DNA from: RH-AL1 sp965198485
GTDB taxonomy: Bacteria > Pseudomonadota > Alphaproteobacteria > Rhizobiales > Beijerinckiaceae
Length of the DNA stretch: 64,000 bases
Direction: 5' to 3'
NCBI GenBank assembly: GCA_965198485.1
Contig: CBDAPQ010000005.1
Span: 3,348,001-3,412,000 of the forward strand
The position numbers and the translations under genes are program-made. Numbering within the stretch: the first letter of the stretch is position 1; each line of letters starts with the position of its first letter. Below are positions 1 through 7,206 of the stretch, one piece after another. The notes below the pieces were generated by a model. The model searched no databases and was not told the origin of the DNA. It saw nothing but the letters and a program-made list of their open reading frames with translations.

Positions 1-100
1 TCGTCATGTGGGGCACCGCCTCGCGCAGCGGCACGCCGGGCGGCTCGGCCGAAGCCGGCGTCGAGACGAGGCACAGGAGGGCGAAGACTCGTTGGCGCAT
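1..100 (-). CDS. Secreted protein, N-terminal part only (runs off the left edge)
   Basis: Reading right to left from an ATG at 98-100, the frame is open to base 1 and gives about 33 residues. It begins with Met-Arg-Gln-Arg, then a hydrophobic stretch (FALLCLV) and an STPASA/E junction, which is a typical Sec signal peptide and cleavage site. A purine-rich ribosome binding site (gagga) lies about 7 bases upstream. The mature part starts EPPGVPLREAV. The rest of the gene is outside the window, so no function can be given. Confidence 0.6.
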   Translation of the reverse strand, partial: MRQRVFALLCLVSTPASAEPPGVPLREAVPHMT

Positions 101-237
101 GCAAGATCCTCGAAGACGGCCGCGTTCCGAGCGGGATCGCCGTTGCGTTCGGTGCTCGCAGGCGCCGGTCTCACGGTCCGCGCGATGCCAGCTCCTGCCG
201 GCCGAACACCGGCCGGCAGGAGACAGCCGATCGTACC

Positions 238-633
238 TTACTCGGTGAAGGCGTAGGAGCAGACCTTGTTGCCGGCCGGGTCGGTCAGGTAGGCGGCATA
301 GGCGCCCGGCAGATGGCTGCGAGCGCCGGGCGCTCCCCCGTCGGTGCCTCCGTTGGCGAGGCCGGCAGCGTGGAAGGCGTCGACATCGGCGGGCTTGGCC
401 GCTGCGAACCCTACGGTCACACCGTTGCTCGAAGGCGGCGCGCCGTTTCCGGGCTTGCCGACGACGAGCGCCGGCTTGTCCTTGCCGTAAAGCAGCCAGC
501 CGTCGCCGAACGGGCCCATGTTCTTCACGCCGAGCGGCGCCAGCGCCGCGTCGTAGAACTTGCCCGAGGACGCGACATCCTTTGCCCCGAGAAAGAGGTG
601 GGAAAAAACACCGTCACCGGAAATTGCAGTCAT
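238..633 (-). CDS. VOC-family (glyoxalase/bleomycin resistance-like) protein
   Basis: The 131-residue protein is one vicinal-oxygen-chelate unit. It has the N-terminal HLFLGAKDVASSGKFYDAAL strand-helix, a central GWLLYGKDKPALVV strand, and the C-terminal AYLTDPAGNKV strand that ends most small VOC proteins. The family holds metal-dependent lyases, dioxygenases and antibiotic-binding proteins, so the substrate cannot be inferred. The length is normal for a single-domain member that dimerises to form its site. The gene stands alone, divergent from rlmN, with about 200 bases between. Confidence 0.85.
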   Translation of the reverse strand: MTAISGDGVFSHLFLGAKDVASSGKFYDAALAPLGVKNMGPFGDGWLLYGKDKPALVVGKPGNGAPPSSNGVTVGFAAAKPADVDAFHAAGLANGGTDGGAPGARSHLPGAYAAYLTDPAGNKVCSYAFTE

Positions 634-839
634 TGCTCGTGTATCCTCTCAGTTCGGGCGCCGGCACCTGCCGACCGCGAACGTTATGTCGTTACGCGTT
701 TGCGCGCGACATCGCCAGATGCTCCTTGACGGCGGCATCGGAAGCGTTCGCGAGGATCCGGCGATAGGCACAGCGGCGCCATGATGGGACGTTGCGGCTC
801 GCCTCTGACAATCCCCGCCCAAGATGCTATCTCCCGACC

Positions 840-2057
840 ATGTCCGCCGCCCTCGAAGATTTCCGCCACACGCCGGTCGCGTTCGCGCCGGCTTCCGCCA
901 GGCCCTCGCTCGTCGGCCTCACCCGCGCCGGCCTCGCCGAGGCGCTGGCGGTGATCGGCGTGCCCGAGCGGGAGAGGGGCATGCGTGTCGCTCAGCTCTG
1001 GCAATGGATCTACTTCCAGGGCGTGACCTCGTTCGACGCCATGCTCAACGTCTCCAAGGTGCTTCGCGCGCGTCTGGCCGAGGCCTACACGCTGGCGCGG
1101 CCGGAGGTCGTCACCGAGCAGGTCTCCTCCGACGGCACTCGCAAGTGGCTGATCCGCCTGCCGCCGCACCGCCAGGACCGCACCGCGCACGGCCGCGGTT
1201 CCGAGGTCGAGGTGGTCTACATTCCCGAGAACGACCGCGGGACGTTGTGCATCTCGAGCCAGGTCGGCTGCACGCTGGCTTGCGCCTTCTGCCATACCGG
1301 CACGCAGACGCTGGTGCGCAATCTATCCTCGGCCGAGATCGCCGCCCAGGTCGTGGTCGCGCGCGACCGGCTCGGCGACTATCCCGGCCTGGTGCCGCCG
1401 ACGGACGGGCTGATCCCCGGCGCCGGCTCCCGGCCGATCTCCAACGTCGTCTTCATGGGCATGGGCGAGCCGCTCTACAATTTCGAGAACGTGCGCGACG
1501 CGCTCGGCACGATCTCGGACGGCGACGGGCTCTCGCTGTCGCGGCGCCGCATCACCGTCTCCACCGCCGGCGTGGTGCCGCAGATGGAGCCGCTCGGCCG
1601 CGAGGGCGGCGCCATGCTGGCGATTTCGCTTCATGCCGTGCGCGACGACCTGCGCGACGTGCTGGTCCCGCTCAACAGGAAGTATCCGCTGGCCGAGCTG
1701 CTGCAGGCCTGCCGCGCCTATCCCGGCGCCTCCAACGCGCGGCGCATCACCTTCGAATACGTGATGCTGAAGGGGGTCAACGACAGCCCCGCCGAGGCAC
1801 GCGAGCTGGTGCGGCTGCTGAAGGGCATCCCGGCCAAGATCAACCTGATCCCGTTCAATCCCTGGCCCGGCACGGCCTACGAGTGTTCGGGCTGGGACGT
1901 CATCGAGCGCTTCTCCGACATCGTCTTCAACGCCGGCTACGCCAGCCCGGTGCGCACCCCGCGCGGTCGCGACATCCTCGCCGCCTGCGGCCAGCTCAAG
2001 AGCGAGACCGAGAAGCTGCGCGCGAGGGCGGCGCTGGTGGCCGACGACGAGGCCTGA
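840..2057 (+). CDS. rlmN: 23S rRNA (adenine-C2)-methyltransferase RlmN
   Basis: Radical SAM enzyme that methylates C2 of A2503 in 23S rRNA, and A37 of some tRNAs, using a methylated cysteine intermediate. The protein carries the C-x3-C-x2-C cluster motif CTLACAFC, followed by HTGTQ, the VFMGMGEPLYNF motif, the SLHA motif, and the C-terminal Cys in AACGQLK that serves as the second catalytic cysteine. An in-frame TTG at 792 would add 16 residues; the ATG at 840 (MSAALEDF) matches the usual family start and gives 405 residues. No partner genes are adjacent, as is common for rlmN. Confidence 0.95.
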   Translation: MSAALEDFRHTPVAFAPASARPSLVGLTRAGLAEALAVIGVPERERGMRVAQLWQWIYFQGVTSFDAMLNVSKVLRARLAEAYTLARPEVVTEQVSSDGTRKWLIRLPPHRQDRTAHGRGSEVEVVYIPENDRGTLCISSQVGCTLACAFCHTGTQTLVRNLSSAEIAAQVVVARDRLGDYPGLVPPTDGLIPGAGSRPISNVVFMGMGEPLYNFENVRDALGTISDGDGLSLSRRRITVSTAGVVPQMEPLGREGGAMLAISLHAVRDDLRDVLVPLNRKYPLAELLQACRAYPGASNARRITFEYVMLKGVNDSPAEARELVRLLKGIPAKINLIPFNPWPGTAYECSGWDVIERFSDIVFNAGYASPVRTPRGRDILAACGQLKSETEKLRARAALVADDEA

Positions 2058-2066
2058 GAGCTCGAC

Positions 2067-2093
2067 CCTGCCGAGAGCGCGGTCGTCGGCAGG
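2067..2093 (+). terminator. Stem-loop after rlmN
   Basis: CCTGCCGA (2067-2074) can pair with TCGGCAGG (2086-2093) around an 11-base loop, ten bases past the rlmN stop. No U-tract follows, so it may be a weak or factor-assisted terminator. Confidence 0.3.
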
Positions 2094-2182
2094 CGCGGAA
2101 TCGATCGGAACACGACCTGTCAGGGCAACGACATCTTAGGACGATGGCCTTTAACCTGCCGTGATGTCGGGGAAGGACCATC

Positions 2183-2449
2183 ATGCCATCGGAGAAACGG
2201 GACCAGGCGGAGCGCGATCGCTGCACCATCGCGGCCTCGATCCGCGTCGCCGAGGGGAGCGAAACCGTGCCGTGCCTCGTCGTCGACCTGACCGAGCGCG
2301 GCGCCGGGCTGTCGCTCGACGACATGGCGGACCTGCCCGCGCGCTTCCATCTCGCCCTGCCGCTCACCGACGAACACATGGACGAGCGCCTCGTGGAGTT
2401 GCGCTGGCGCCGCGGGAGAGCCGCCGGCGTCCTCTTCGTCCGCCCGTAA
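2183..2449 (+). CDS. PilZ-domain-like small protein
   Basis: An 88-residue protein resembling a compact PilZ domain, the common c-di-GMP receptor fold. It opens with EKRDQAERDRC, a charged segment in the place of the PilZ RxxxR motif but only loosely matching it. It continues with PCLVVDLTERGAGLSL, which corresponds to the D/NxSxxG strand (here D-L-T-E-R-G). The end (ELRWRRGRAAGVLFV) is the typical last strand pair. A ggaagga ribosome binding site precedes the ATG. If the nucleotide-binding arginines are not functional, it may be a non-binding PilZ. It stands alone, so its target is unknown. Confidence 0.6.
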   Translation: MPSEKRDQAERDRCTIAASIRVAEGSETVPCLVVDLTERGAGLSLDDMADLPARFHLALPLTDEHMDERLVELRWRRGRAAGVLFVRP

Positions 2450-2630
2450 GCTCGCAGCGCCGGCGTGCCGCTCGAGATCCTCGACGCGGAAAGGTTCCTG
2501 GCGAAAAAATATATCTTGCGGCGGCACGCGCGCGTTTCGCGGTCTATAGCTCTGGGATCGCTTCGCGCGGAGACTCCAGCGAGGTGACGATGTCCCGGGC
2601 GCGGCGCGTCCGCAGCCCAGAAGGACCGCC

Positions 2631-2906
2631 ATGCCCAAGCCCATTACTCTCGAGATGCTCCACGCCATGGACCTCGACCAGCGCAAAACCCTTCACCGCA
2701 ACGCCTCCGGCCTCGATACGCCCGCCGCCCGCGCGGTGCTGGAGCTGCTCGGGCAAGACGACCTGATGGGCAAGCCCAAGGCGCCGCCGAAGGCCGCCGC
2801 GGCCCGCAAGCCTGCCGCTCCTCGCACAACCCCGGCCAAGCCGCGGGCTGCGAAGGCCGCCGCCGCGCCCAAGCCGAAGGCTGCCGTCTACGGCCGCCAG
2901 GCCTGA
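2631..2906 (+). CDS. Small basic protein with Lys/Ala/Pro-rich tail
   Basis: A 91-residue protein of unknown function. The first 45 or so residues (ITLEMLHAMDLDQRKTLHRN and on to VLELLGQDD) look like a short helical domain. The rest is a low-complexity tail of Lys, Ala and Pro (repeats such as KPKAPPKAAAARKPAAP), similar to H1/AlgP-like nucleic-acid-binding tails. An aagga ribosome binding site lies 6 bases before the ATG. The tail suggests DNA or RNA contact, but that is inference. It is probably expressed separately from the next small gene, which starts 41 bases on. Confidence 0.6.
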   Translation: MPKPITLEMLHAMDLDQRKTLHRNASGLDTPAARAVLELLGQDDLMGKPKAPPKAAAARKPAAPRTTPAKPRAAKAAAAPKPKAAVYGRQA

Positions 2907-2946
2907 TCCTCCTCGCCTGGTGCCGCGGGGCGGGCGTGGCCCGACG

Positions 2947-3201
2947 ATGATCGAGCGCCTCGCCGGCCTGCTCTACTGGCTCGTGTGGGTGCTGATCGCC
3001 GGCATCGTCGCCTTCGTGGCGCATGCCGGGGCGACCGGCGGCTTTCCGTTCTACAGCCGGGTCGACCCGCGCACCGGCACCTCGGCCATCTCCGTCGAGA
3101 CCGACGCCGCCACCGGCTGCCAGTACATCCTCACCCCGCTCGGCGGGATCGTCCCGCGCACCGGACGCGACGGCAAACAGGTCTGCGACCCCCGCCCCTG
3201 A
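2947..3201 (+). CDS. Small membrane-anchored protein
   Basis: An 84-residue protein starting at ATG 2947; an upstream in-frame GTG at 2920 would add nine residues. Residues about 8-28 form one transmembrane helix (LLYWLVWVLIAGIVAFVAHA). The outer part (SRVDPRTGTSAISVETDAA and GCQYILTPLGGIVPRTGRDG) has the pattern of small domains that end in a repeated Tyr/Gly-rich hairpin and a conserved cysteine. The function is not known. The anchoring suggests an extracytoplasmic C-terminus. Confidence 0.5.
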   Translation: MIERLAGLLYWLVWVLIAGIVAFVAHAGATGGFPFYSRVDPRTGTSAISVETDAATGCQYILTPLGGIVPRTGRDGKQVCDPRP

Positions 3202-3233
3202 CGCGACGGGGATCGTGATCAGGCCCGTCGCGT
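3201..3233. terminator. Stem-loop between two convergent genes
   Basis: ACGCGACGGG (3201-3210) pairs perfectly with CCCGTCGCGT (3224-3233) around a 13-base loop. It sits right after a stop codon and before the end of the convergent glycine-rich protein gene. There is no U-run, so this is a tentative call. Confidence 0.35.
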
Positions 3234-3279
3234 GCCGCGCGGGCGCGTCGCCGCAGAAGCGGCGCGCTTCTCGGTTCAG

Positions 3280-3900
3280 CTATGGTGAGACGTGGCCGCG
3301 CGAGCGGCCGCCGCTGACCCGGCAGGAGCAGCCGCCGCCGACGTAGGAGGCGTTGTTGAGCTGGCAGGTGAGCACCGGCGTGCTGCACGAGCCGCCGAGC
3401 GTGGCGGCGCTTCGGCCGGTCTGCAGGCCCTCGCCGTAGCCCTCGCCGCCGTAGCCGTACTGCACGCCCGGCGCCTGCTGGGGGCCGCCGTCGTAGCCGC
3501 CGTAGCCGCCGTCGAGACCATAGCCGCCGTCGCCGTAGCCGCCGTAACCGAGACCGTAGCCGCCGATGAGTCCCGCACCGACTCCATAGCCAACACCTCG
3601 ACCGAAGCCGCCACCGCCGGCGTAGCCACCGCGATTGCCGGCGGCGACCTGGCCGCCGCCGACCCTGGCGCCGCCCATACCTGCGCCCATGCCGGCGTGT
3701 CCCGCTCCGCCGCCGCCCATGTGGCCGCCACCGCCCATGTGGCCGCCGCCGCCGCCCATATGGCCGCCGCCGCCCATGCCGCCGCCGTGACCGCCGCCGC
3801 CGCCGCCGCCACCGTGACCGCCACCCATGGCGTAGACCGGTCCGCCCATCGCCAGTGCGGCGACCAAGGCCACGGCAGTCGTTCCAATGTATTTCCGCAT
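3280..3900 (-). CDS. Secreted glycine-rich repeat protein
   Basis: Starts at ATG 3900 (MRKYIGTTAVALVAALAMGG and a VYA cleavage site), which gives a clear Sec signal peptide and a 206-residue product. The longer in-frame start at 3951 would bury this signal. After the signal come tandem GGGH/GGGHMGGGG units, then Gly/Tyr-rich units (GYGGYGDGGYG). The cysteine-containing end (CSTPVLTCQLNNASYVGGGC-SC) looks like a small folded domain with four or five cysteines. Glycine-rich secreted proteins of this kind are often structural or surface-associated. No enzymatic motif is present. Confidence 0.7.
   Translation of the reverse strand: MRKYIGTTAVALVAALAMGGPVYAMGGGHGGGGGGGGHGGGMGGGGHMGGGGGHMGGGGHMGGGGAGHAGMGAGMGGARVGGGQVAAGNRGGYAGGGGFGRGVGYGVGAGLIGGYGLGYGGYGDGGYGLDGGYGGYDGGPQQAPGVQYGYGGEGYGEGLQTGRSAATLGGSCSTPVLTCQLNNASYVGGGCSCRVSGGRSRGHVSP
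3705..3830 (-). repeat. Tandem Gly-Gly-His/Met codon repeats
   Basis: Within the glycine-rich gene, units of about 12-24 bases (plus-strand core ccgccgccatgtggc and variants) repeat several times and encode GGGGH(M)GG blocks. Repeats like this tend to change copy number by slippage. Confidence 0.6.
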
Positions 3901-4404
3901 GGTGTTTCGCCTTTTGCTTGATCGTGCACTTTCGTAAAGGATGAAGTGCACGTCGCCATAAAAGTTGCATTTACCGGATCTTGACCGAGGCTATGCCATC
4001 GGCATCGGACGCCCTTGCACCATTGCTTGCCGGGACGGGCTCGCGAGACGGTGACGGAGCCGGACGCCGTCTGCGACGGCCGGTCGATCGGGCGCGACCG
4101 CCGAGGCAACGACCGCCGCCCCGGCCCACACACCCCCCTGCGATCACACATCCCCATTTTGCGTCGCGATGCGGCGCGGCCGGTGCACCGCCCCGCGATG
4201 TCGGCGAACGACGCCTTGCTTGTCCGACGCACCCGGCCGCGATCGCCCATCGCCTTCTTGCGTCATCACGCGTCATCGCAGTACGTCCTGCTCTTTAGGG
4301 TAGAATGACCGGAACGGGCGCGGGTTGCATCGTTTCACCCTGTCGATCGCACGCGTCGGGCTGCGCGTTCCTTCTCGTCGAGCCGGAGAAGGACGCGCGT
4401 CGTG
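3901..4404. other. Intergenic stretch without a recognisable gene
   Basis: About 500 bases lie between the glycine-rich gene and the DUF559 relic. Open frames exist on both strands but are Arg/Pro-rich and fit out-of-frame reading of GC-rich DNA. The left 60 bases must contain the promoter of the glycine-rich gene. I see no RNA gene here. Confidence 0.4.
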
Positions 4405-4406
4405 GT
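4386..4406. repeat. 21-base direct repeat, copy 1
   Basis: The 21 bases from gagaaggac to cgtcgtggt occur identically at 4882-4902. Each copy follows a cttctc...gagaagg hairpin. The two copies flank the DUF559 relic. Confidence 0.7.
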
Positions 4407-4760
4407 GTCCCTTGGTCCAGCGCCGCGAGGATCGGGGCCAGCGCCAGGTCGCCGCCACCGATCACCAGCGCGTTGGTCACGCGCACCACGCGCCAGCCCA
4501 TGTCGCTCAGGCAGCGGTCGCGCCACGCATCGGCGCTGTGCCGGCCGGCGTCTCGTGCGACGGCCCGTCGACCTCCACGACCAGCTTGGCCTCGACGCAG
4601 GCGAAATCGACGACGAAGGCGTCGACCGGCACCTGCCGGCGGACCTTGGCCCCGATTGCCGGTCGCGCAGGCTGCGCCAGAGGATTTCCTCCGCCTTGGT
4701 CTGCTCGCGCCGCAGCCCGCGGGCGCGCGCCAACTGATGCTCCGATGTCCTGGGCGGCAT
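4405..4760 (-). pseudogene. DUF559 / Vsr-like endonuclease-domain gene, inactivated by two frameshifts
   Basis: Read from ATG 4760, the first frame gives ARGLRREQTKAEEILWRSL-RDRQ, the standard start of the DUF559 domain (related to very-short-patch and restriction-like nucleases). A one-base loss after RDRQ moves the reading frame to GAKVRRQVPVDAFVVDFACV and EAKLVVEVDGPSHE, which holds the conserved strand residues. A second one-base loss moves it to AGRHSADAWRDRCLSDMGW and RVVRVTNALVIGG. The three pieces are collinear and together make a full-length domain, so this is recent decay. Flanking hairpins and a 21-base direct repeat suggest the locus has been mobile or rearranged. Confidence 0.8.
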
Positions 4761-4856
4761 GCTCGCGCTCGCGATAATGATGGGGGAGAATGCCTCGAGG
4801 TCATCGATCAGGCAAGACGCCTTCAGCGGCCATGAGCCGAGGCGAAATCGTACCGC

Positions 4857-4902
4857 TCGCTCCTTCTCCCGTCGGGGACGGGAGAAGGACGCGCGTCGTG
4901 GT
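4857..4902. repeat. CTTCTCCC hairpin plus 21-base direct repeat, copy 2
   Basis: TCCTTCTCCCGTC pairs with GACGGGAGAAGGA, followed directly by the same gcgcgtcgtggt tail found at 4386-4406. It is a small intergenic palindrome. A related hairpin lies at 48268-48300. Confidence 0.6.
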
Positions 4903-4968
4903 TTTACCGTAGGGCGGACCCGCAGGCCGGCGACGGCGGTCCGATCCATGGATGGAACGGCCTACACG

Positions 4969-5059
4969 AACCCATCCGGATTGTTCTGTCGATGATCTGC
5001 GACCGGCGGAGCCGGCGCGGGCTTCGTCCGCGTCATTGACAGACAAGTCCGGATGGGTT
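4969..5059. repeat. 91-base imperfect inverted-repeat element
   Basis: The 26 bases at 4969-4994 (starting aacccatccgga) are the imperfect reverse complement of 5034-5059 (ending tccggatgggtt), with a 12-base perfect outer arm. The middle contains a second GC-rich hairpin. It sits just outside the left edge of the AT-rich island, so it could be a boundary feature or an unrelated intergenic palindrome. Confidence 0.6.
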
Positions 5060-5177
5060 GCCCTGCCACCGTGCCTTCGGAGTGACACGAATGGTTTGCA
5101 TTGAGACGGCTTCGAAGACCAAATTGAGCTAAAACCGGAGAGTGTTCAGCCTTAGCTTTTTTAGGAGCAAGAATATA

Positions 5178-6173
5178 GTGATCCGCAACATACCAAAGGC
5201 TTCTGATTTAGAGTTGGCCTCCTTAAATCTTTATTTTCGCGCCTGGAGTGAGGTAACACAGATAATTCGAATTATTCTAGATTCTCCACTCTCCGGCGCA
5301 ATAATCATCAACGGTAAGATAGAAGTACGAGGAAGCGCAGATGGTTTGTTCTCAAAGGACGACTGCTTAGCCGAGTTCAATGATATTCTCACAAGGTCAC
5401 AGTCGGACTTAGCTTTATCGCACGCGCTAATACAACAAAGTCAGGAGCTAGCCTTAAAAGCGCTAATTTGCGCTGAGAATCCCTTTCTTCTTCTTCTTGG
5501 CTCCGACACCCGGCTTTGGGCTAAGAAGAATGGTGATTTCACAGATTTCCGTACTCTTGATGCTGCAGACTTACCTCGCGTGATAAGCGCAATCTCAACC
5601 CGGCAGTTATCCGAGCGTTTTGTGAGAGATTATCATCTACTTCGAAAAGGAAGGAACAGATTCACCCATCTTGGTTCTACGTCAGAAGAGCTCGACCCAA
5701 TGTTCCTAATTGACACCTTAGTACGGCAGTACGCCGAACTGTATTCGGCGCGCTCTTGGATGAAAGACAGACTTTACATGCTGTCCATAGGCGCGAACTC
5801 CCACCTCTATGATAAACGTATAAATGAGACTTTAATTGTTTTGGACGAGATCGTTGAAATGGAATTATTTTTGACGCATCAAAAAAAACGGACCTTACTA
5901 GGTTTTTGTAAGACGGATAAAGTTTATAGATGCTTACACTGTCATGATGAAGCCCGAGAGGGTGACTACCTACAAGACCAAGCTGCAACTGCTATCCTAT
6001 CAAACGGATTTGTCGATGGGACTTCTGAACTAGTTTGCCATCTTTGCCAAAAGACAACGCGCGTAACAAATAAAACGCGATGTGCAGAATGCCACAAGCT
6101 GGTTGTGTCGCAGGAGCCAGGGTACGAAGCTATTTGTTGTTATTGTGGCTTCGACACCAATCATCAAGATTGA
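5178..6173 (+). CDS. HEPN-domain protein with C-terminal double zinc ribbon (putative RNase/toxin)
   Basis: The 331-residue protein shows two HEPN hallmarks: the helix SHALIQQSQELALKALI (about 81-97) and a canonical R-N-x3-H motif, RNRFTH, at 159-164. In HEPN toxins this motif cuts RNA. The C-terminus has four Cys-x2-Cys pairs (C252/C255, C287/C290, C302/C305, C320/C323), enough for two zinc ribbons that could bind nucleic acid or a partner. A GTG at 5142 is possible, but GTG 5178 has the better ribosome binding site (aggag, 10 bases upstream). The gene is clearly AT-rich compared with its surroundings, so it was probably acquired. It faces a nucleotidyltransferase gene 106 bases away, and HEPN and MNT proteins are classic toxin-antitoxin partners. 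RNase activity is inferred. Confidence 0.7.
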   Translation: MIRNIPKASDLELASLNLYFRAWSEVTQIIRIILDSPLSGAIIINGKIEVRGSADGLFSKDDCLAEFNDILTRSQSDLALSHALIQQSQELALKALICAENPFLLLLGSDTRLWAKKNGDFTDFRTLDAADLPRVISAISTRQLSERFVRDYHLLRKGRNRFTHLGSTSEELDPMFLIDTLVRQYAELYSARSWMKDRLYMLSIGANSHLYDKRINETLIVLDEIVEMELFLTHQKKRTLLGFCKTDKVYRCLHCHDEAREGDYLQDQAATAILSNGFVDGTSELVCHLCQKTTRVTNKTRCAECHKLVVSQEPGYEAICCYCGFDTNHQD

Positions 6174-6246
6174 ACACCGAGCGGCACACTGTAGCGGCCA
6201 TCCGTAGTAGGCGCCGGACAGCTCAGGCACAATTACTACCGATTTG

Positions 6247-6262
6247 AAAAGTAGATACTTTT
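6247..6262. terminator. AT-rich stem-loop between convergent island genes
   Basis: AAAAGTA and TACTTTT pair perfectly around a GA dinucleotide in the gap between the HEPN gene and the nucleotidyltransferase gene. The stem is short and weak, but it has U-rich ends on both strands and could serve both convergent transcripts. Confidence 0.3.
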
Positions 6263-6279
6263 AGCGCGCTAATCCGAAT

Positions 6280-6561
6280 TTATACAAAAATAATCGGCTG
6301 AGCGTTAGTCCTCTCAATGAAATTCAGCTCGTCATTTTCCGCTTGATCCATTATGATCAGATGTATCGGAGGAAGATGATTTATCGCTTCGCTTCTTTTT
6401 CGAACGATATCGAATTTTGAGGATTGGCAGATTACTAGTAAGTCGACATCATCAGCTGCATTTGGCGTACTCAAGATCGAGCCAAATGAGAATACTTGCG
6501 TATCTGGGATACCTCTTGCTAGAGATTCAGCTATTTGTTTTAAACTAAGATCGCGCTTCAT
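6280..6561 (-). CDS. Minimal nucleotidyltransferase (MNT-like)
   Basis: A 93-residue protein with the Pol-beta nucleotidyltransferase signature: FSFGS (G27-S28), then D38-V-D40 in DDVDLLVI. This is the GS-x9-DxD core of minimal nucleotidyltransferases. These proteins often pair with HEPN toxins, and MntA-type members inactivate them by adding AMP. The strand expected to carry a third acidic residue reads PIHLIIMD, so that position is uncertain. The start overlaps the stop of the upstream gene by ATGA, so the two are translationally coupled. The HEPN gene is convergent, not in the same operon, which is unusual for this pairing. Confidence 0.7.
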   Translation of the reverse strand: MKRDLSLKQIAESLARGIPDTQVFSFGSILSTPNAADDVDLLVICQSSKFDIVRKRSEAINHLPPIHLIIMDQAENDELNFIERTNAQPIIFV

Positions 6562-7190
6562 CTTCTTAGACGTGAGAGCAACTCACCCCATTTTAAGATT
6601 TCCGCATCCATGGACGACGCAGCTTGCTGCGCTGAACTTGTGGCGCGCCCATTTGGGTTTGTTACCAAAACGAGATCGAATTTCCCGTAACGAGCACGTG
6701 CGCTCCGCACATGCTCGGCAGTCAAATCATACTCGTTATTAAGCAAAACATCTAAAGACCTCAAGCCGTCCACTCGATTGACCGTGTAAAGTCTGTCATA
6801 AAGCCGCTCAAGACTTACAACTTTGCTGTGCTGCAGAAGGCCTTGCTCTACAAAGCCAAATTCTTTGTTCACATGAAATCGGACTTCGTTTTCGTTCAAC
6901 GCGCTGAAAAGATCTCCAACGCTACCAAAGGAGGCGTTTCTATCTGATACAAACTTGATAGCGTCCCCGTTCCAAAAAGAATCACGTGGTATATTGACGA
7001 CAAATTCGACGCTGCTATTCTCCCTGAATAAACTTCTCACATGCTGCCTACTCACCTCACGCTGTCCTAGAACTCCGACGGTAGTTTCACCATACTTCTT
7101 TCGTTTGATTTTGAGGATATTTCCTACGCAGGAGGTCACATCAGCAACCTCAGAATGGGCCAACAGCTTCTCGGCTAGCCAGCGTGACAT
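6558..7190 (-). CDS. Uncharacterised island protein between HNH nuclease and nucleotidyltransferase
   Basis: A 210-residue soluble protein that I do not recognise. Readable segments include FVVNIPRDSFWNGDAIKFV (about 83-101), FGSVGDLFSALNENEVRF, and near the end KFDLVLVTNPNGRATSSAQQ. No signal peptide or transmembrane segment is visible. A ribosome binding site (aggag) precedes the ATG at 7190. It lies 16 bases after the HNH gene and overlaps the nucleotidyltransferase by four bases, so the three are one operon. Its AT-rich composition matches the rest of the island. It could be the sensor or effector of a defence module, but there is no direct evidence. Confidence 0.6.
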   Translation of the reverse strand: MSRWLAEKLLAHSEVADVTSCVGNILKIKRKKYGETTVGVLGQREVSRQHVRSLFRENSSVEFVVNIPRDSFWNGDAIKFVSDRNASFGSVGDLFSALNENEVRFHVNKEFGFVEQGLLQHSKVVSLERLYDRLYTVNRVDGLRSLDVLLNNEYDLTAEHVRSARARYGKFDLVLVTNPNGRATSSAQQAASSMDAEILKWGELLSRLRR

Positions 7191-7206
7191 CGTGCAACTC
7201 TCCTAT

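Noticed and set aside
4386..4902. 21-base direct repeat as phage-type att sites for the AT-rich island
   Set aside because: Both copies lie left of the island and flank only the DUF559 relic; no copy is seen near the uvrB end, and no integrase is present.
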